Shown piece after piece: positions 8,262-17,452 of a stretch of 64,000 nucleotides of DNA. How positions within the stretch are numbered: position 1 is the stretch's first letter; every line of letters starts with the position of its first letter. A model generated the notes under the pieces. It ran no database searches. It saw only the letters and a program-made list of their open reading frames with translations, and was not told where the DNA came from. The stretch is taken from assembly GCF_041860085.1 (NCBI RefSeq), contig NZ_CP124747.1, positions 4,278,001 through 4,342,000 on the forward strand, in the 5' to 3' direction. Source of the DNA: Schlesneria sp. DSM 10557. GTDB taxonomy: Bacteria; Planctomycetota; Planctomycetia; Planctomycetales; Planctomycetaceae. Position numbers and translations under genes: made by a program.

Positions 8262-9482
8262 TTACTGCGGTGAGATCTGCATTTCGCTGTTGTACTGTTC
8301 GTAGTAGTCGTTGATCTCGCCGTCGACATCGAAGATGTGGGCGACCAGTGCAGCGCGGGCCCACATGCCGTTGCGTGCCTGGCGGAAGTAGAACGCCCGT
8401 TCGTCTTCATCAATCGAAGGGGGGATCTCGCCGAACTCTTTGTCGCGGGGGAACGGATGCAGGATCGCCGCGTAGGGCTTCATGCGTGCGACCAGCGACT
8501 TCGTCAGTTTGAAGTGCGAATAATCGAGCTCATTCAGTTCCTGTTCCTCGGTACCCGAATTATGTTCGCGCTGAATGCGGGTCATGTAGAGGGCGTCGAA
8601 CTGTTCGATGACCGGTTTTCCGTCGAGCTGATCTTCCAGCGAGTGACATTCACGAACATCCACCTTGGCGTCGATCAGTTTGTCTTTCATATCGCGGGGG
8701 AGCGCCAGCGCCGGATGCGGCGGCGAAATGAACACCAGCCGGACCTGTTCGTGCAGCGCCAGCAACTGAGCCAGTGAGCGGACCGTTCGACCACGTCGAA
8801 TATCTCCACAGAATCCGATCGTCTTCCCGGCAATCCCCTTCCTCAATCCGGGAAACTGCTGACGCAATTCGTCGTAGCGGGTCCACTGACGGGAATCTTT
8901 GGGGTGAGTAAAACTGAAAGCGCGCTGAATCGTGTAGATGTCGAGCAGCGCTTGCGTGGGATGTTCGTCTGATCCCGCCCCGGCGTTGATGATGGGGACA
9001 CTGCGACGCTGGCTGTCGGCCAGGGTATTCATCATGTAGCCGCAGCATTCAGCAAACTTGGGAATGTGACTGCGCATGATGATCAGGTCGAAGTAGCTGC
9101 TGAACATCCGGATGGAATCGAAAGGGGATTCCCCCTTTGCCTCGGACGAGACCGACAAGTCGCGCACTTCGTTGCAGGTCATCCCCAAAATCTGACATGC
9201 CGCGGCAAACGACATGAATGTTCGGGTTGAGGGCTGCGTGAAGTACAACATTGCTCGCTTGTGTGAGAGCAATGTGTTCAGAAAGCGATGCCCTTCTTTT
9301 GATTTCGCCAGCAAACGAATCTTGTCGGCCAGACGACAAAGCTTATCCAGCAGAGGCCGGGTGAACTGGCCCGAGAAAATCAGGTGACGCAGTCGGTCAC
9401 CCGCGAAGAAATCCGGTGATTTGGCCTTGATCGAGCGATCGAGGCGACTTTCATAATCCGCAAAACTCAGGTCGTCGGACAT
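8262..9482 (-). CDS. pyrB: Aspartate carbamoyltransferase, long form
   Basis: At 406 residues this is about 100 longer than typical PyrB catalytic chains. It catalyses carbamoyl phosphate plus aspartate to N-carbamoylaspartate in pyrimidine synthesis. The carbamoyl-phosphate loop is FTQPSTRTFMSFAAA, followed by the K84-loop equivalent SSEAKGESPFDS, the HPTQALLD motif, and RIQREH and HPFPRDKEFGEIPP toward the C-terminus. A 45-residue N-terminal extension and an insert rich in charged residues after ALLDIYTIQRAF account for the extra length. The ATG at 9482 is preferred over an in-frame TTG at 9494. No pyrI, pyrC or pyrK lies nearby. An OTCase-like paralogue is possible but the HPTQ and HPFPR motifs favour ATCase. 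Confidence 0.9.
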   Translation of the reverse strand: MSDDLSFADYESRLDRSIKAKSPDFFAGDRLRHLIFSGQFTRPLLDKLCRLADKIRLLAKSKEGHRFLNTLLSHKRAMLYFTQPSTRTFMSFAAACQILGMTCNEVRDLSVSSEAKGESPFDSIRMFSSYFDLIIMRSHIPKFAECCGYMMNTLADSQRRSVPIINAGAGSDEHPTQALLDIYTIQRAFSFTHPKDSRQWTRYDELRQQFPGLRKGIAGKTIGFCGDIRRGRTVRSLAQLLALHEQVRLVFISPPHPALALPRDMKDKLIDAKVDVRECHSLEDQLDGKPVIEQFDALYMTRIQREHNSGTEEQELNELDYSHFKLTKSLVARMKPYAAILHPFPRDKEFGEIPPSIDEDERAFYFRQARNGMWARAALVAHIFDVDGEINDYYEQYNSEMQISPQ

Positions 9483-9999
9483 GCGGTCTTTCAAATTGTA
9501 GTCGTGTCATCAGGAATGATCGGACACGGGCCAGCCAGGTAACAGACCGATTTCTACGGCAAAGATCGTTCGCGTTTCACCTGCACGCCCGCAGCCGCCC
9601 GTCGCTCCGTAAAAATGGGTCCGTTCCCACCCGTGACCTCAGACCTCAAGGGATCTGCGCAACCGCTATTCTAGCTCACACCTAGAAGTCCGCAATAAGT
9701 TTCTCGTCACATGGAGAAACACTTTCCTGTTCCGTTCAATCGCCCTGATCCACACAGAACCCCGCGACAATAAGATCTTGCACAAACGGAGTTTATTTCA
9801 CCGATTTCGTGTAAATGTTCGAATTTCAGCCACCCCAATCCGCGAGCTGAAGGCATACTGAATTGTGCGGCCCCAAGGTTTCCCCACCTTGACCTCACCG
9901 GGATAATGTCCTTGCGGGGCGGCACGGGTCCCTTGTAAGCTCCAAAGACAGATTGTCACCCTTCCGTCATTCATCCGGTCCAAAAGATTCAGGTGCAAC
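9483..9999. other. 517-base intergenic region, no gene recognised
   Basis: It lies between divergent pyrB and the sigma-factor gene. Open frames in it have no recognisable signature, and I see no tRNA-like cloverleaf or long repeat. Confidence 0.5.
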
Positions 10000-10584
10000 G
10001 TGGCACTCACCGACCGCGATCGTAATCTTCTCGAACGCTGCCTTGCGCGGGACAGCAGTGGCTGGCGTGACTTCGTTGATCGATTCTCTGGCCTGTTTGT
10101 CCACGTCATTCATCACACGGCCGAGGCCCGCAGCGTCAAGCTCAGCCCCAGTGATGTGGACGATCTTTGTGCTGAGATCTTCCTGGCTTTTCTCGCGAAT
10201 GATTTTGCCATTCTGCGGCGATTCAAAGGGGAAAGTTCGCTCGCCACTTATCTGGCGGTGATTTCCCGACGGATCGTCGTTCGCGAAGTGATTTCCCGCC
10301 GCATGGCTGAGGCCATGGGACACGTGAAGTCTCAGACGGCCAACGTCGAGATGGCCCATGCCGGCTTGAACGAGTTCACACGAATCGAGAATCGCGAGTT
10401 AGTCCAGCGCATGCTCGAGGGACTTCCCGAACGCGAGGCAAACATCATCCGACAGTTTCATCTGGAAGGTCGGACTTATCGTGAAATCGGTGAGCGACTT
10501 GGCATTCCGGAAAACTCCATCGGCCCGACTCTGGCCCGCGCACGGGAAAAACTGAGACACAATCTCTCGGGCAGCATCAACTAG
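10000..10584 (+). CDS. RNA polymerase sigma factor, sigma-70/ECF type
   Basis: A 194-residue sigma factor with region 2 at about residues 10-95 (SPSDVDDLCAEIFLAFLAND, then FKGESSLATYLAVISRRIVV, where the W of the usual F-x-x-WL is replaced by Thr-Tyr) and region 4 at about 130-190 (LPEREANIIRQFHLEGRTYR, then a GIPENSIGPTLARAREKLR helix-turn-helix). It is expected to direct polymerase to a specific promoter set. GTG at 10000 is the likely start, with AGGTG a few bases upstream. Region 3 is absent, as in ECF sigmas. No anti-sigma gene is adjacent, so its control is not visible; planctomycetes have many such orphan sigmas. Confidence 0.88.
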   Translation: MALTDRDRNLLERCLARDSSGWRDFVDRFSGLFVHVIHHTAEARSVKLSPSDVDDLCAEIFLAFLANDFAILRRFKGESSLATYLAVISRRIVVREVISRRMAEAMGHVKSQTANVEMAHAGLNEFTRIENRELVQRMLEGLPEREANIIRQFHLEGRTYREIGERLGIPENSIGPTLARAREKLRHNLSGSIN

Positions 10585-10871
10585 ATCATCCTGCGCGAAT
10601 TCCGCGACGAGCGCTGCGTCTCGTTTCTCCAGACGATCAATCGAAGCTCCGCATCGGTTCACCGCCTCTCAACCCTGGCAGCGCGTTCGCAGGAGAGATG
10701 ATCCCGCGACAGCATCTCCGTTCCTCGCTAACCTGTGACCGACAAAGACTCGCTCGGCCGCCGCCGTCTCATGTCTGCCCGGCGGCGAGCGACGTTCACC
10801 GAGTCTGTTGATCAAGTTGCCCGTCGTTTGAAAGGCGGTGTGGTAGCACACCGGATGCAACAGGTACCTGC

Positions 10872-11573
10872 TTGTCCCCGTCGCACCACTTCGCTGAGAT
10901 TATCCCGCTGGGAGACTCTGCCGCGGTTGTGCGATTTGGCGACTCCATCGACCTTTCCACGCACCAATCCGTCCGAGCCCTGTACGACAGCCTGTCCACG
11001 TCTCCGCCGCGCGGATCGCTGGAACTGGTCCCCGCGTACGCCACGGTCACTGTCTATTACGATCCACTCAAGTGCACATTTGAAGAAATTCGCCGGGACC
11101 TGCGACGCGCCGTGGAGTTGCTCGAAACCCTGCCGGATTCGCCCCCGGAGACGGTCGAAATTCCCGTCTGCTACGGAGGTGACTTTGGTCCCGATCTGGA
11201 GTCTGTCGCCGAGTTTAATCGTCTGTCCTGCGACGAGGTGATCCAGATTCATTCCAGTCCGGTATATCTGGTCTATATGCTCGGCTTCACACCGGGATTT
11301 CCCTATCTGGGCGGGTTGTCCGAGCGCATCGCCACTCCCCGGCGGACGTCACCTCGCCTGCAGATTCCCGCCGGATCGGTGGGAATCGCCGGGAATCAGA
11401 CGGGCATCTATCCCCTGGAGACACCGGGTGGCTGGCAGTTGATCGGGCGAACTCCCCTCGCTCTGTTCCGTCCTGACAGATCGCCACCGACGATCCTGCG
11501 GGCCGGTGATCAGGTGCGGTTCCGTCCCGTGAAGACGTTCTCCGAGGCCCTCGATGGGATGCAAACACCATGA
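10872..11573 (+). CDS. pxpB: 5-oxoprolinase subunit B (KipI family)
   Basis: This 233-residue protein is the KipI/PxpB subunit of the prokaryotic ATP-dependent 5-oxoprolinase, which opens 5-oxo-L-proline to L-glutamate. The N-terminal half begins IIPLGDSAAVVRFGDSID. The C-terminal cyclophilin-like half has the family hallmark VYLVYMLGFTPGFPYLGGL, then IATPRRTSPRLQIPAGSVGI and GIYPLETPGGWQLIGRTP. No ATG fits; the start is probably the TTG at 10872 with AGGT a few bases upstream, which is unusual. It overlaps pxpC by four bases (ATGA), so the two are translationally coupled. A fused allophanate-hydrolase-type protein is ruled out because B and C are separate here. Confidence 0.92.
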   Translation: MSPSHHFAEIIPLGDSAAVVRFGDSIDLSTHQSVRALYDSLSTSPPRGSLELVPAYATVTVYYDPLKCTFEEIRRDLRRAVELLETLPDSPPETVEIPVCYGGDFGPDLESVAEFNRLSCDEVIQIHSSPVYLVYMLGFTPGFPYLGGLSERIATPRRTSPRLQIPAGSVGIAGNQTGIYPLETPGGWQLIGRTPLALFRPDRSPPTILRAGDQVRFRPVKTFSEALDGMQTP

Positions 11574-12571
11574 GCGTGCGTGTCATCCGCCCCGGCCTCT
11601 TAACCACGGTGCAGGACCTGGGACGATTCGGTCACCAGCAGTATGGCGTGAGTGTCGGCGGTGCCATGGACTCGATCAGCCTGCGGATTGCGAACTTGCT
11701 GGTGGGGAATGCATCCGGAAGTGCCGCACTGGAAATCACGCTGGCCGGGCCTGTCCTGTCGTTTGACCACGACGCCCTGATTGCAATTTGCGGCGCCGAC
11801 CTCTCGCCGCGTGTCGATGGGATCCCGTTCGCCGCCTGGCGACCGGTCTGGGTCCGGCAGCAAAGTCGACTTGAATTCGGGCCCCCCGTCCGAGGTTGCC
11901 GCGCCTATCTGGCCATTGCAGGGGGCTTCGACGTTCCTTGTGTGCTCAATAGCCAAAGCACCTACCTGCGTGCGAATCTGGGCGGATTCCAGGGACGTTC
12001 TTTGCAGGCAGGGGACCTGCTCAAGACCGGCAAGATCTCGGAATGGGCACAAGTAATGATCGCAGAACTCTCGGCCCTGGCCGGGAATCAGGGTCGATCC
12101 GAAGCAAAGTGGTTTGCGGGAGCCGATCTGTGCGAACTGGACCTCACCCGCCCGGTCCGCGTACTTGCCGGGAGTCAGTTTGAGTGGTTCACACGCGCAA
12201 GCCAGCAGGCATTCTTTTCAGAAATCTTCACCGTGACAAACCAGTCAGATCGGATGGGCTACCGACTGGAGGGTCCGTCGCTGGAACTCGACCACCCGCG
12301 GGAATTGATTTCAGAAGGTGTGACGATGGGATCGATTCAGGTCCCGGCAGGGGGACAGCCGATTGTCCTGATGGCGGACCGACCGACAACCGGTGGCTAC
12401 CCGAAAATCGCTCAGGTCGCCACCGTCGACCTTGCTCGCCTGGCCCAGGCTCGCCCTCGCGACAAAATCCGCTTTACACAAATTTCCGTGGACGAGGCCC
12501 AGCAGGCTCTCCGAACACAAGACGCGACGATGCAGAGACTGACGTCCGGCCTTGTTCTCATGGTTCGTTAA
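11570..12571 (+). CDS. pxpC: 5-oxoprolinase subunit C (biotin-dependent carboxyltransferase-like, KipA family)
   Basis: A 333-residue partner of PxpB. It starts [22 protein letters not shown], the characteristic KipA/urea-amidolyase motif, followed by [22 protein letters not shown], the [11 protein letters not shown] strand and [13 protein letters not shown]. The C-terminal half contains [22 protein letters not shown] and the closing [20 protein letters not shown]-type motif with GGYPKIA. Length agrees with the family. In Bacillus the homologous KipA counteracts KipI; in most bacteria the pair forms the PxpBC ATPase. The gene lies between pxpB (4-base overlap) and pxpA (26-base gap), so the three form one transcript. 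Confidence 0.93.
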   Translation: MSVRVIRPGLLTTVQDLGRFGHQQYGVSVGGAMDSISLRIANLLVGNASGSAALEITLAGPVLSFDHDALIAICGADLSPRVDGIPFAAWRPVWVRQQSRLEFGPPVRGCRAYLAIAGGFDVPCVLNSQSTYLRANLGGFQGRSLQAGDLLKTGKISEWAQVMIAELSALAGNQGRSEAKWFAGADLCELDLTRPVRVLAGSQFEWFTRASQQAFFSEIFTVTNQSDRMGYRLEGPSLELDHPRELISEGVTMGSIQVPAGGQPIVLMADRPTTGGYPKIAQVATVDLARLAQARPRDKIRFTQISVDEAQQALRTQDATMQRLTSGLVLMVR

Positions 12572-12597
12572 CCCCTTTCGATCGAAAGCCTGATGGG

Positions 12598-13371
12598 ATG
12601 AAACGCCTCGTCGATTTGAACTGCGATATTGGCGAAAGTTTCGGCGCCTATTCCATGGGACAGGACGCCGAAGTCCTTGAGTTCGTGACGTCCGCCAGCA
12701 TCGCCTGCGGCTTCCATGCAGGCGACCCCGCCACGATGCGCCGAACTGTCCGTCTGGCACTCGAGAAAGGGGTTGCAATCGGAGCCCATCCGGGACTGCC
12801 TGATCTGGTTGGATTCGGGCGCCGAGCCATGAAGATTACGCCGCAGGAAGCCAGCGATCTGGTCACCTATCAGGTTGGTGCTCTTGCAGCGTTCGTCACG
12901 GCGGAAGGAGGTACCATGCAGCACGTCAAACCGCATGGTGCCTTGTACAACATGGCAGCGCGAGACCCTGCACTGGCAGATGCCCTTGCCCAAGCGATCC
13001 GCAGCGTGAACCCGGGCCTGATTCTGTTTGGTCAATCGGGGAGCGAACTGATCGCGGCGGGTTTGCGGGCGGGACTCCGCACGGCGAGTGAAGTATTTGC
13101 CGACCGGTCCTATGAAGAAGATGGTTCCCTCACACCGCGAGACCTTCCCGGAGCGGTCATCGCCGATGCGGAAACCGCTGTGCGGCAGGTACTCACGATG
13201 CTGCAATCGGGAACGGTGACGTCTCGACAGGGAACCACAGTCCCGGTCGACGCCGAGACTATCTGCCTGCACGGCGACAGCCCAGAGACTCTGGAATTTA
13301 CCAGACGCATCCGCAACTCGCTGGAAGCCGCTGGCATCACCGTCAGCGCATTCAGCTCAGCGAGAAACTAA
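12598..13371 (+). CDS. pxpA: 5-oxoprolinase subunit A (LamB/YcsF family)
   Basis: The 257-residue protein is PxpA, the hydrolytic partner of PxpBC. It begins with the family signature [12 protein letters not shown] and continues with [35 protein letters not shown], the [11 protein letters not shown] motif, [17 protein letters not shown] and [11 protein letters not shown]. The coding frame is open from well upstream inside pxpC; ATG 12598 is selected because the family starts exactly there. Together with the two preceding genes it gives a complete set that recycles 5-oxoproline (from glutathione turnover or spontaneous glutamine cyclisation) to glutamate. It converges on an MFS transporter gene 98 bases away. 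Confidence 0.95.
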   Translation: MKRLVDLNCDIGESFGAYSMGQDAEVLEFVTSASIACGFHAGDPATMRRTVRLALEKGVAIGAHPGLPDLVGFGRRAMKITPQEASDLVTYQVGALAAFVTAEGGTMQHVKPHGALYNMAARDPALADALAQAIRSVNPGLILFGQSGSELIAAGLRAGLRTASEVFADRSYEEDGSLTPRDLPGAVIADAETAVRQVLTMLQSGTVTSRQGTTVPVDAETICLHGDSPETLEFTRRIRNSLEAAGITVSAFSSARN

Positions 13372-13469
13372 GGACTCGCCATGCCGCTTTGTCGATCCGC
13401 TTCCCTTCGTGAAGGACTGAGCGGAAACCGAACCCTGCCGGAAGGGGGTGTCCTTCAGCAGACCGTTCC

Positions 13470-14873
13470 TCAGTCTGCAATCGACTTCGTGGAATCGAGG
13501 ACCAGTGCGCAACAGCCCGAAAGGAAGAACATTCCTGCACAGGTGGCGAACAGCCAGTTCCAGTCATTGAGGGCCGGTGATTCACCCAGGACGAGGTTAT
13601 AGATCAGCGGAGCGAGTGCGGCTCCAAAGTTTCCGAACATGTTTGACCACCCCATCACCGACGCCGTGTAACGGCCCCCGACATCCTGTGAGTAGGCCCA
13701 CAGAGCGGGCACACCCAGGTCACAACTGAAGGTCGAAAAGCTCATCCCTGCAATCATGGCCCAGGGTAGCCAGCGGGTCGACGATTCCGGCGAAGAGTAA
13801 AGACTGAGAGCCAGACAGAAAACGTAGCCTCCTGCGGCGAGGAAGCGAGTCGACATCACCGGGAGGCGGCGACCCCATTTCACGCCAAAGTGCCGGGCGG
13901 CAAAGTCCGTCCAGCCACCGCCAAAGAACATGCCGACAATCCCCGCGAAGGTGGGAGCGGCCGTCATCAGCGCCTGCTCGGCCAACGGAATGCCGTGTAC
14001 ATCCCCCAGATATCGGGGCAGCCAAGTGACCACGAATATCCAGCCAATGTTCGTGAACATCTGCGTCAGACAGTTTCCCCAGAGACTGAGATTGGTCAGC
14101 ACGACCATCCATGGGAACGACTCCCCTGCCCCGTCCGCAAGAACACCCGTCTGTTTCGCATCCGACGCGGGAACCGCCGAAGGAGCAACTTTATGTAAGG
14201 AATCTTCGCGAAACTTTGTGCCACGGATGAGGTCTCGTTCGGCAAGATTACACCACGGGTGGCCATAGGGAGTATCCCGGCAGATCCAGGCGAGCGCCAC
14301 CGCGATGACAACCCCGACGATGCCATAGACCATCAGCACGGGGCGCCAGTTCCCGGAAAACTGCGCCATCAAAGCGGCGGTCAGTATGGGAGCGAGGACG
14401 GCTCCTGATCGCCCCCCCAGAGCCACGATCGAACTGGCGGAGCCGCGCTGCTTCTCGGGAAACCACGTCCGGATCAGCCCGGTGCAGACGGGATAGGCCC
14501 CCGCTTGCGTCGCTCCGCACCAGAGCCGCAACTGCAGGATCTGCCACACCTGTGTCGCGCCCCCCATCAGGCCGGTGAAGACCGACCATCCCAGAACGTA
14601 GGTCGTCAGCATTCGCCGCGGGCCGAAGCGGTCACTGAACCAGCCAGCGGGAACCTGACAGAGTGCATAAGACCAGAAGAACAGGCTGATGAACCAGCTC
14701 ATTTGCGTCTGGGTCATCGCGAGATCCGCGCGAATTTGCTCGGCCGCAATTCCCACAGCGTAACGGTCGAGATACAGCAGACACGCCATCAGTGTCAGGA
14801 TACCCGCCACCCCCAGGCGGACTCGCGTTGGCGGGGCCTCGCTCGCTGGATCGTCCGTCGCTGACTCGATCAA
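13470..14873 (-). CDS. MFS transporter, anion:cation symporter type
   Basis: A 467-residue protein with about 12 hydrophobic helices in two halves. It has the MFS loop 2-3 motif GWFSDRFGPRRM and the first-helix pattern LLYLDRYAVGIAAEQI that marks the ACS (organic anion) branch, plus IRTWFPEKQRGSASSI. ACS members take up sugar acids, amino-acid derivatives and aromatic acids. The likely initiator is a TTG at 14873 with GAGGAG about ten bases upstream; the next ATG is far inside. It sits 171 bases downstream of the amidohydrolase of the minus-strand operon and may import that operon's substrate, or 5-oxoproline for the convergent pxp genes. Which one cannot be told from sequence. Confidence 0.88.
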   Translation of the reverse strand: MIESATDDPASEAPPTRVRLGVAGILTLMACLLYLDRYAVGIAAEQIRADLAMTQTQMSWFISLFFWSYALCQVPAGWFSDRFGPRRMLTTYVLGWSVFTGLMGGATQVWQILQLRLWCGATQAGAYPVCTGLIRTWFPEKQRGSASSIVALGGRSGAVLAPILTAALMAQFSGNWRPVLMVYGIVGVVIAVALAWICRDTPYGHPWCNLAERDLIRGTKFREDSLHKVAPSAVPASDAKQTGVLADGAGESFPWMVVLTNLSLWGNCLTQMFTNIGWIFVVTWLPRYLGDVHGIPLAEQALMTAAPTFAGIVGMFFGGGWTDFAARHFGVKWGRRLPVMSTRFLAAGGYVFCLALSLYSSPESSTRWLPWAMIAGMSFSTFSCDLGVPALWAYSQDVGGRYTASVMGWSNMFGNFGAALAPLIYNLVLGESPALNDWNWLFATCAGMFFLSGCCALVLDSTKSIAD

Positions 14874-15044
14874 GATGCCTGATCTCCTCTCAACACCTAT
14901 TCACCTCGCCCCTGTTCAACCGAGTGACGGGTTCGCCCGGATGAGACGAACGCTTCCATCACCGCTAAGTCAACTCTGACGGCCGCAACGCCGTCCCCGC
15001 AGAGCTTCTGTGTTCGCTCTATGGATCGGGTCCATCACAGCCCG

Positions 15045-16244
15045 TTACCTCGCGCCGCAGTCGTGGACATATTCTTCTCTTGCGCGACCGCAGGGGACCC
15101 AGTGTCCCTGCTTGCAGACAGAAACAGGAACCAGCTTTTGATTCGTGATTCGCGTCTGACCTTCCGTATCAGTCAGTGTGAATCGTCCCTCTTCGAGTTT
15201 CAGCAGCACCACGTCCGCCTGACGACCGACGGCGAGTGTACCGATCCGGTCCTGAACTCGCATGGCAGCTGCCGGTGCAGAAGTCGACGCCCGAATCACC
15301 TGCTCCAGCGGCATCCCCAGGTAAAGAAACTTGGTCATCGTCGTGGGCAGATCAACGACTGGTCCATGCAGGTTGAACTGATGAATATCGGTACTGATGG
15401 TGTCAGGCCAGAACTCGAACTCGCGGCAGGCAGGTTCCGCAACACGCCAGACGAACGCCCCGACTCCGTGCCCCACATCGAAAATGACGCCCCGATCACG
15501 TGCTTCCAGCAGAGCTTCCAGTGGAGCCCCCCGCTCGTCAAACGGATGATCAGGATGAGGGTTATAGAGATGGGTGTAGGTATCCCCGGCTCTCAGAGCC
15601 TGCAGGACAGTGTTCGTTGGAATGCGTGACGCCGCATGGTGGATCATGCAGGGCCGCCCGGTCTGATCTGCCGCCTCGAAGACGCCGTGGAATCCGGCCC
15701 ACTCGTTCTTCTCTTCGAAATTCGCCAGCCCCGATGTCAGCCTGACCTTCATCCCGACGATCCGCTGCGGAAATCGCTCGACGCAGGCCACAGCCGAAGG
15801 AACGTGCGCGTGACGACCGTCGTTCAAGTCACCCATGAACGGAGGAAATTCGGGATGTCCCTGAATCGCGCCGATCATCGAAATATTCAGCAGCGCGAAG
15901 ATCTCCTCGTCCGCTCGCGAAAGAATGAACCGGTCGAAGTTGGGATACGTCAGCGAACCGGCCGTCCCTGTGTCGAGCATCGACGTCACTCCGGTACGCA
16001 GCCCGGCATCCACCGGATCAACCGAGTACAGTCCCACACCGCTGAAGACGTGTGTGTGCAAGTCGATCAGACCGGGGGAAACAATCAGGCCCGTGGCATC
16101 AATCACGGTCTCGTCTGTCGCCCGCAGATCCGGACCAATCTCGCTGATCTGGCCATCGCGAATCCGCAGATCGACCTGCTGTGGCGCATTTCCCAGACCG
16201 TCAAAGACGCGACCATTCCTGACGAGAGTGCTGGCATGATTCAT
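15045..16244 (-). CDS. Amidohydrolase/deacetylase-family metallohydrolase (COG3964 type)
   Basis: This 399-residue amidohydrolase has the metal-binding SPGLIDLHTHVF near residue 60, a lysine in VGMKVRLTSG that could be the carbamylated bridging residue, HHAA and THLYNP histidine motifs, FDVGHG, and the late STDIHQFN with the metal-binding Asp. The closing GTLAVGRQADVVLL is the usual C-terminal strand of the family. I recall the COG3964/EF_0837 group, annotated variously as dihydroorotase-like or deacetylase, often next to a SelA-like enzyme as here. It overlaps the preceding gene by four bases (ATGA). The substrate is unknown; cyclic amide or N-acyl hydrolysis is a fair inference. Confidence 0.87.
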   Translation of the reverse strand: MNHASTLVRNGRVFDGLGNAPQQVDLRIRDGQISEIGPDLRATDETVIDATGLIVSPGLIDLHTHVFSGVGLYSVDPVDAGLRTGVTSMLDTGTAGSLTYPNFDRFILSRADEEIFALLNISMIGAIQGHPEFPPFMGDLNDGRHAHVPSAVACVERFPQRIVGMKVRLTSGLANFEEKNEWAGFHGVFEAADQTGRPCMIHHAASRIPTNTVLQALRAGDTYTHLYNPHPDHPFDERGAPLEALLEARDRGVIFDVGHGVGAFVWRVAEPACREFEFWPDTISTDIHQFNLHGPVVDLPTTMTKFLYLGMPLEQVIRASTSAPAAAMRVQDRIGTLAVGRQADVVLLKLEEGRFTLTDTEGQTRITNQKLVPVSVCKQGHWVPCGRAREEYVHDCGAR

Positions 16245-17452
16245 CGAGAAACCCGATCAGCATGAGACACGAGAATCTGACGAAGAGAGGCCAGTGTGTA
16301 TTCCAGGTCCCCCGGTTGGAAGCACTGGGTATACAAGAACGCCCGATCGACAGACTGTTCATCTTCGGCGAGAATGATTTTTCGCGGCAACGCGCGCAGT
16401 GCCAGCAGCAGTTCACGCACCGACATCGCCCCGGGGCCAGTGCCGGAATCGATCTGCAGCAGTGGGTACAGCTGACCGTTCAGCGCCTGCTTCAAGTAAG
16501 TTATCTGCAGACCCGGCAAATCCTTCAATCCCTCATACAGCACGTCGGTGCTCTGCTTCCATCGAGCGTACTCGGCAGCATGATCCCGCTGACCATAACG
16601 CTCAAGAGCTTTCATCAGCCCGACGATCGACTCTTTGCTGACTTTCATCGACCGCCCGATTCCGTGCCGGGGGGAGCGGGAAATCCAGCCTGCGTCGACC
16701 CAGTGCTGCAGGGACCACGTTCCCGACCGAACGTCCATGTCGACCATCTGCACCCACGCGCTGCGAATCAGATCGGCCCGACCACACAGGAGGCCCGAGG
16801 CTTGCGGCCCCCCCAAATGTTTACCACCGCTGTAAGCAATCAGATCAAAACCACAGCGGCTGAAGCGCGTCAGGTTCTCTGCCGGGGGCATCGAGAACGC
16901 AGCGTCGATGATCGCCGGAAGATGATGACGATGGGCCAGTTCGACCAGTTTGTTCAGGTCAACGCGATCGTCAAGTCCATACCAGACATAACCAATGGCG
17001 GCCGTGCGGGGGTTGATCGCCTTTTCAATTTTCTCCAGGGCGTCTGCGTCCCGGTACTCGATCGAGACCAGCTTTGCCCCGGACAGGCGAATGGCGTGAT
17101 CGTAGTCAAAGGGACCCGCAGCGGGGTAAATGATCTCGTCGCGCGGACAGTTCGAAACGTCCGGCAACTGATCCATGATTTCCGGCCGGTTTCCCGCCAG
17201 ACAGGCGGCCGCCGCCAGTGTGAGTGCCGCGCCAGCTCCCGCCGTGATGATCCCCGTCTCAGCGCCGGTGCACTTATGAATCAGCTTACCGGCCGCCTCG
17301 ATCAGATCATCCAGTTCGACATACTGCGCACTCGCCGCCGCCATCGCAGCGATGACATCGGGATGCGGGGAACTTCCCGTCACGCGAGACGCATACCCCA
17401 CCGCATTCACAATCGGGGTCACGCCGAAATGTTCGTAGATATTACTTGGCAT
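16241..17452 (-). CDS. SelA/DgaE-like PLP-dependent enzyme
   Basis: A 403-residue fold-type I PLP enzyme of COG1921. It starts YEHFGVTPIVNAVGYASRVTG, has TGAETGIITAGAGAALTLA for the cofactor phosphate, AIIDAAFSMPP with the PLP-ring Asp, and the Schiff-base lysine in LIAYSGGKHLGGPQASGLLC. True selenocysteine synthases are longer and sit near selB; that context is absent. In enterobacteria and enterococci the relative DgaE is D-glucosaminate-6-phosphate ammonia-lyase, and in both cases a COG3964 amidohydrolase can be adjacent. Here it overlaps the phosphotriesterase-like gene by 11 bases and the amidohydrolase by 4. An amine- or amino-acid-processing lyase is the best guess; the exact reaction is not readable. 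Confidence 0.87.
   Translation of the reverse strand: MPSNIYEHFGVTPIVNAVGYASRVTGSSPHPDVIAAMAAASAQYVELDDLIEAAGKLIHKCTGAETGIITAGAGAALTLAAAACLAGNRPEIMDQLPDVSNCPRDEIIYPAAGPFDYDHAIRLSGAKLVSIEYRDADALEKIEKAINPRTAAIGYVWYGLDDRVDLNKLVELAHRHHLPAIIDAAFSMPPAENLTRFSRCGFDLIAYSGGKHLGGPQASGLLCGRADLIRSAWVQMVDMDVRSGTWSLQHWVDAGWISRSPRHGIGRSMKVSKESIVGLMKALERYGQRDHAAEYARWKQSTDVLYEGLKDLPGLQITYLKQALNGQLYPLLQIDSGTGPGAMSVRELLLALRALPRKIILAEDEQSVDRAFLYTQCFQPGDLEYTLASLRQILVSHADRVSR

Noticed and set aside
9483-9999. Possible tRNA or riboswitch in the largest early gap
   Set aside because: No cloverleaf arms or T-loop consensus and no conserved riboswitch core could be drawn by eye.
12184-12597. Upstream extension of the pxpA frame
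   Set aside because: It overlaps pxpC in another frame and is not family-like; PxpA proteins begin at [13 protein letters not shown].
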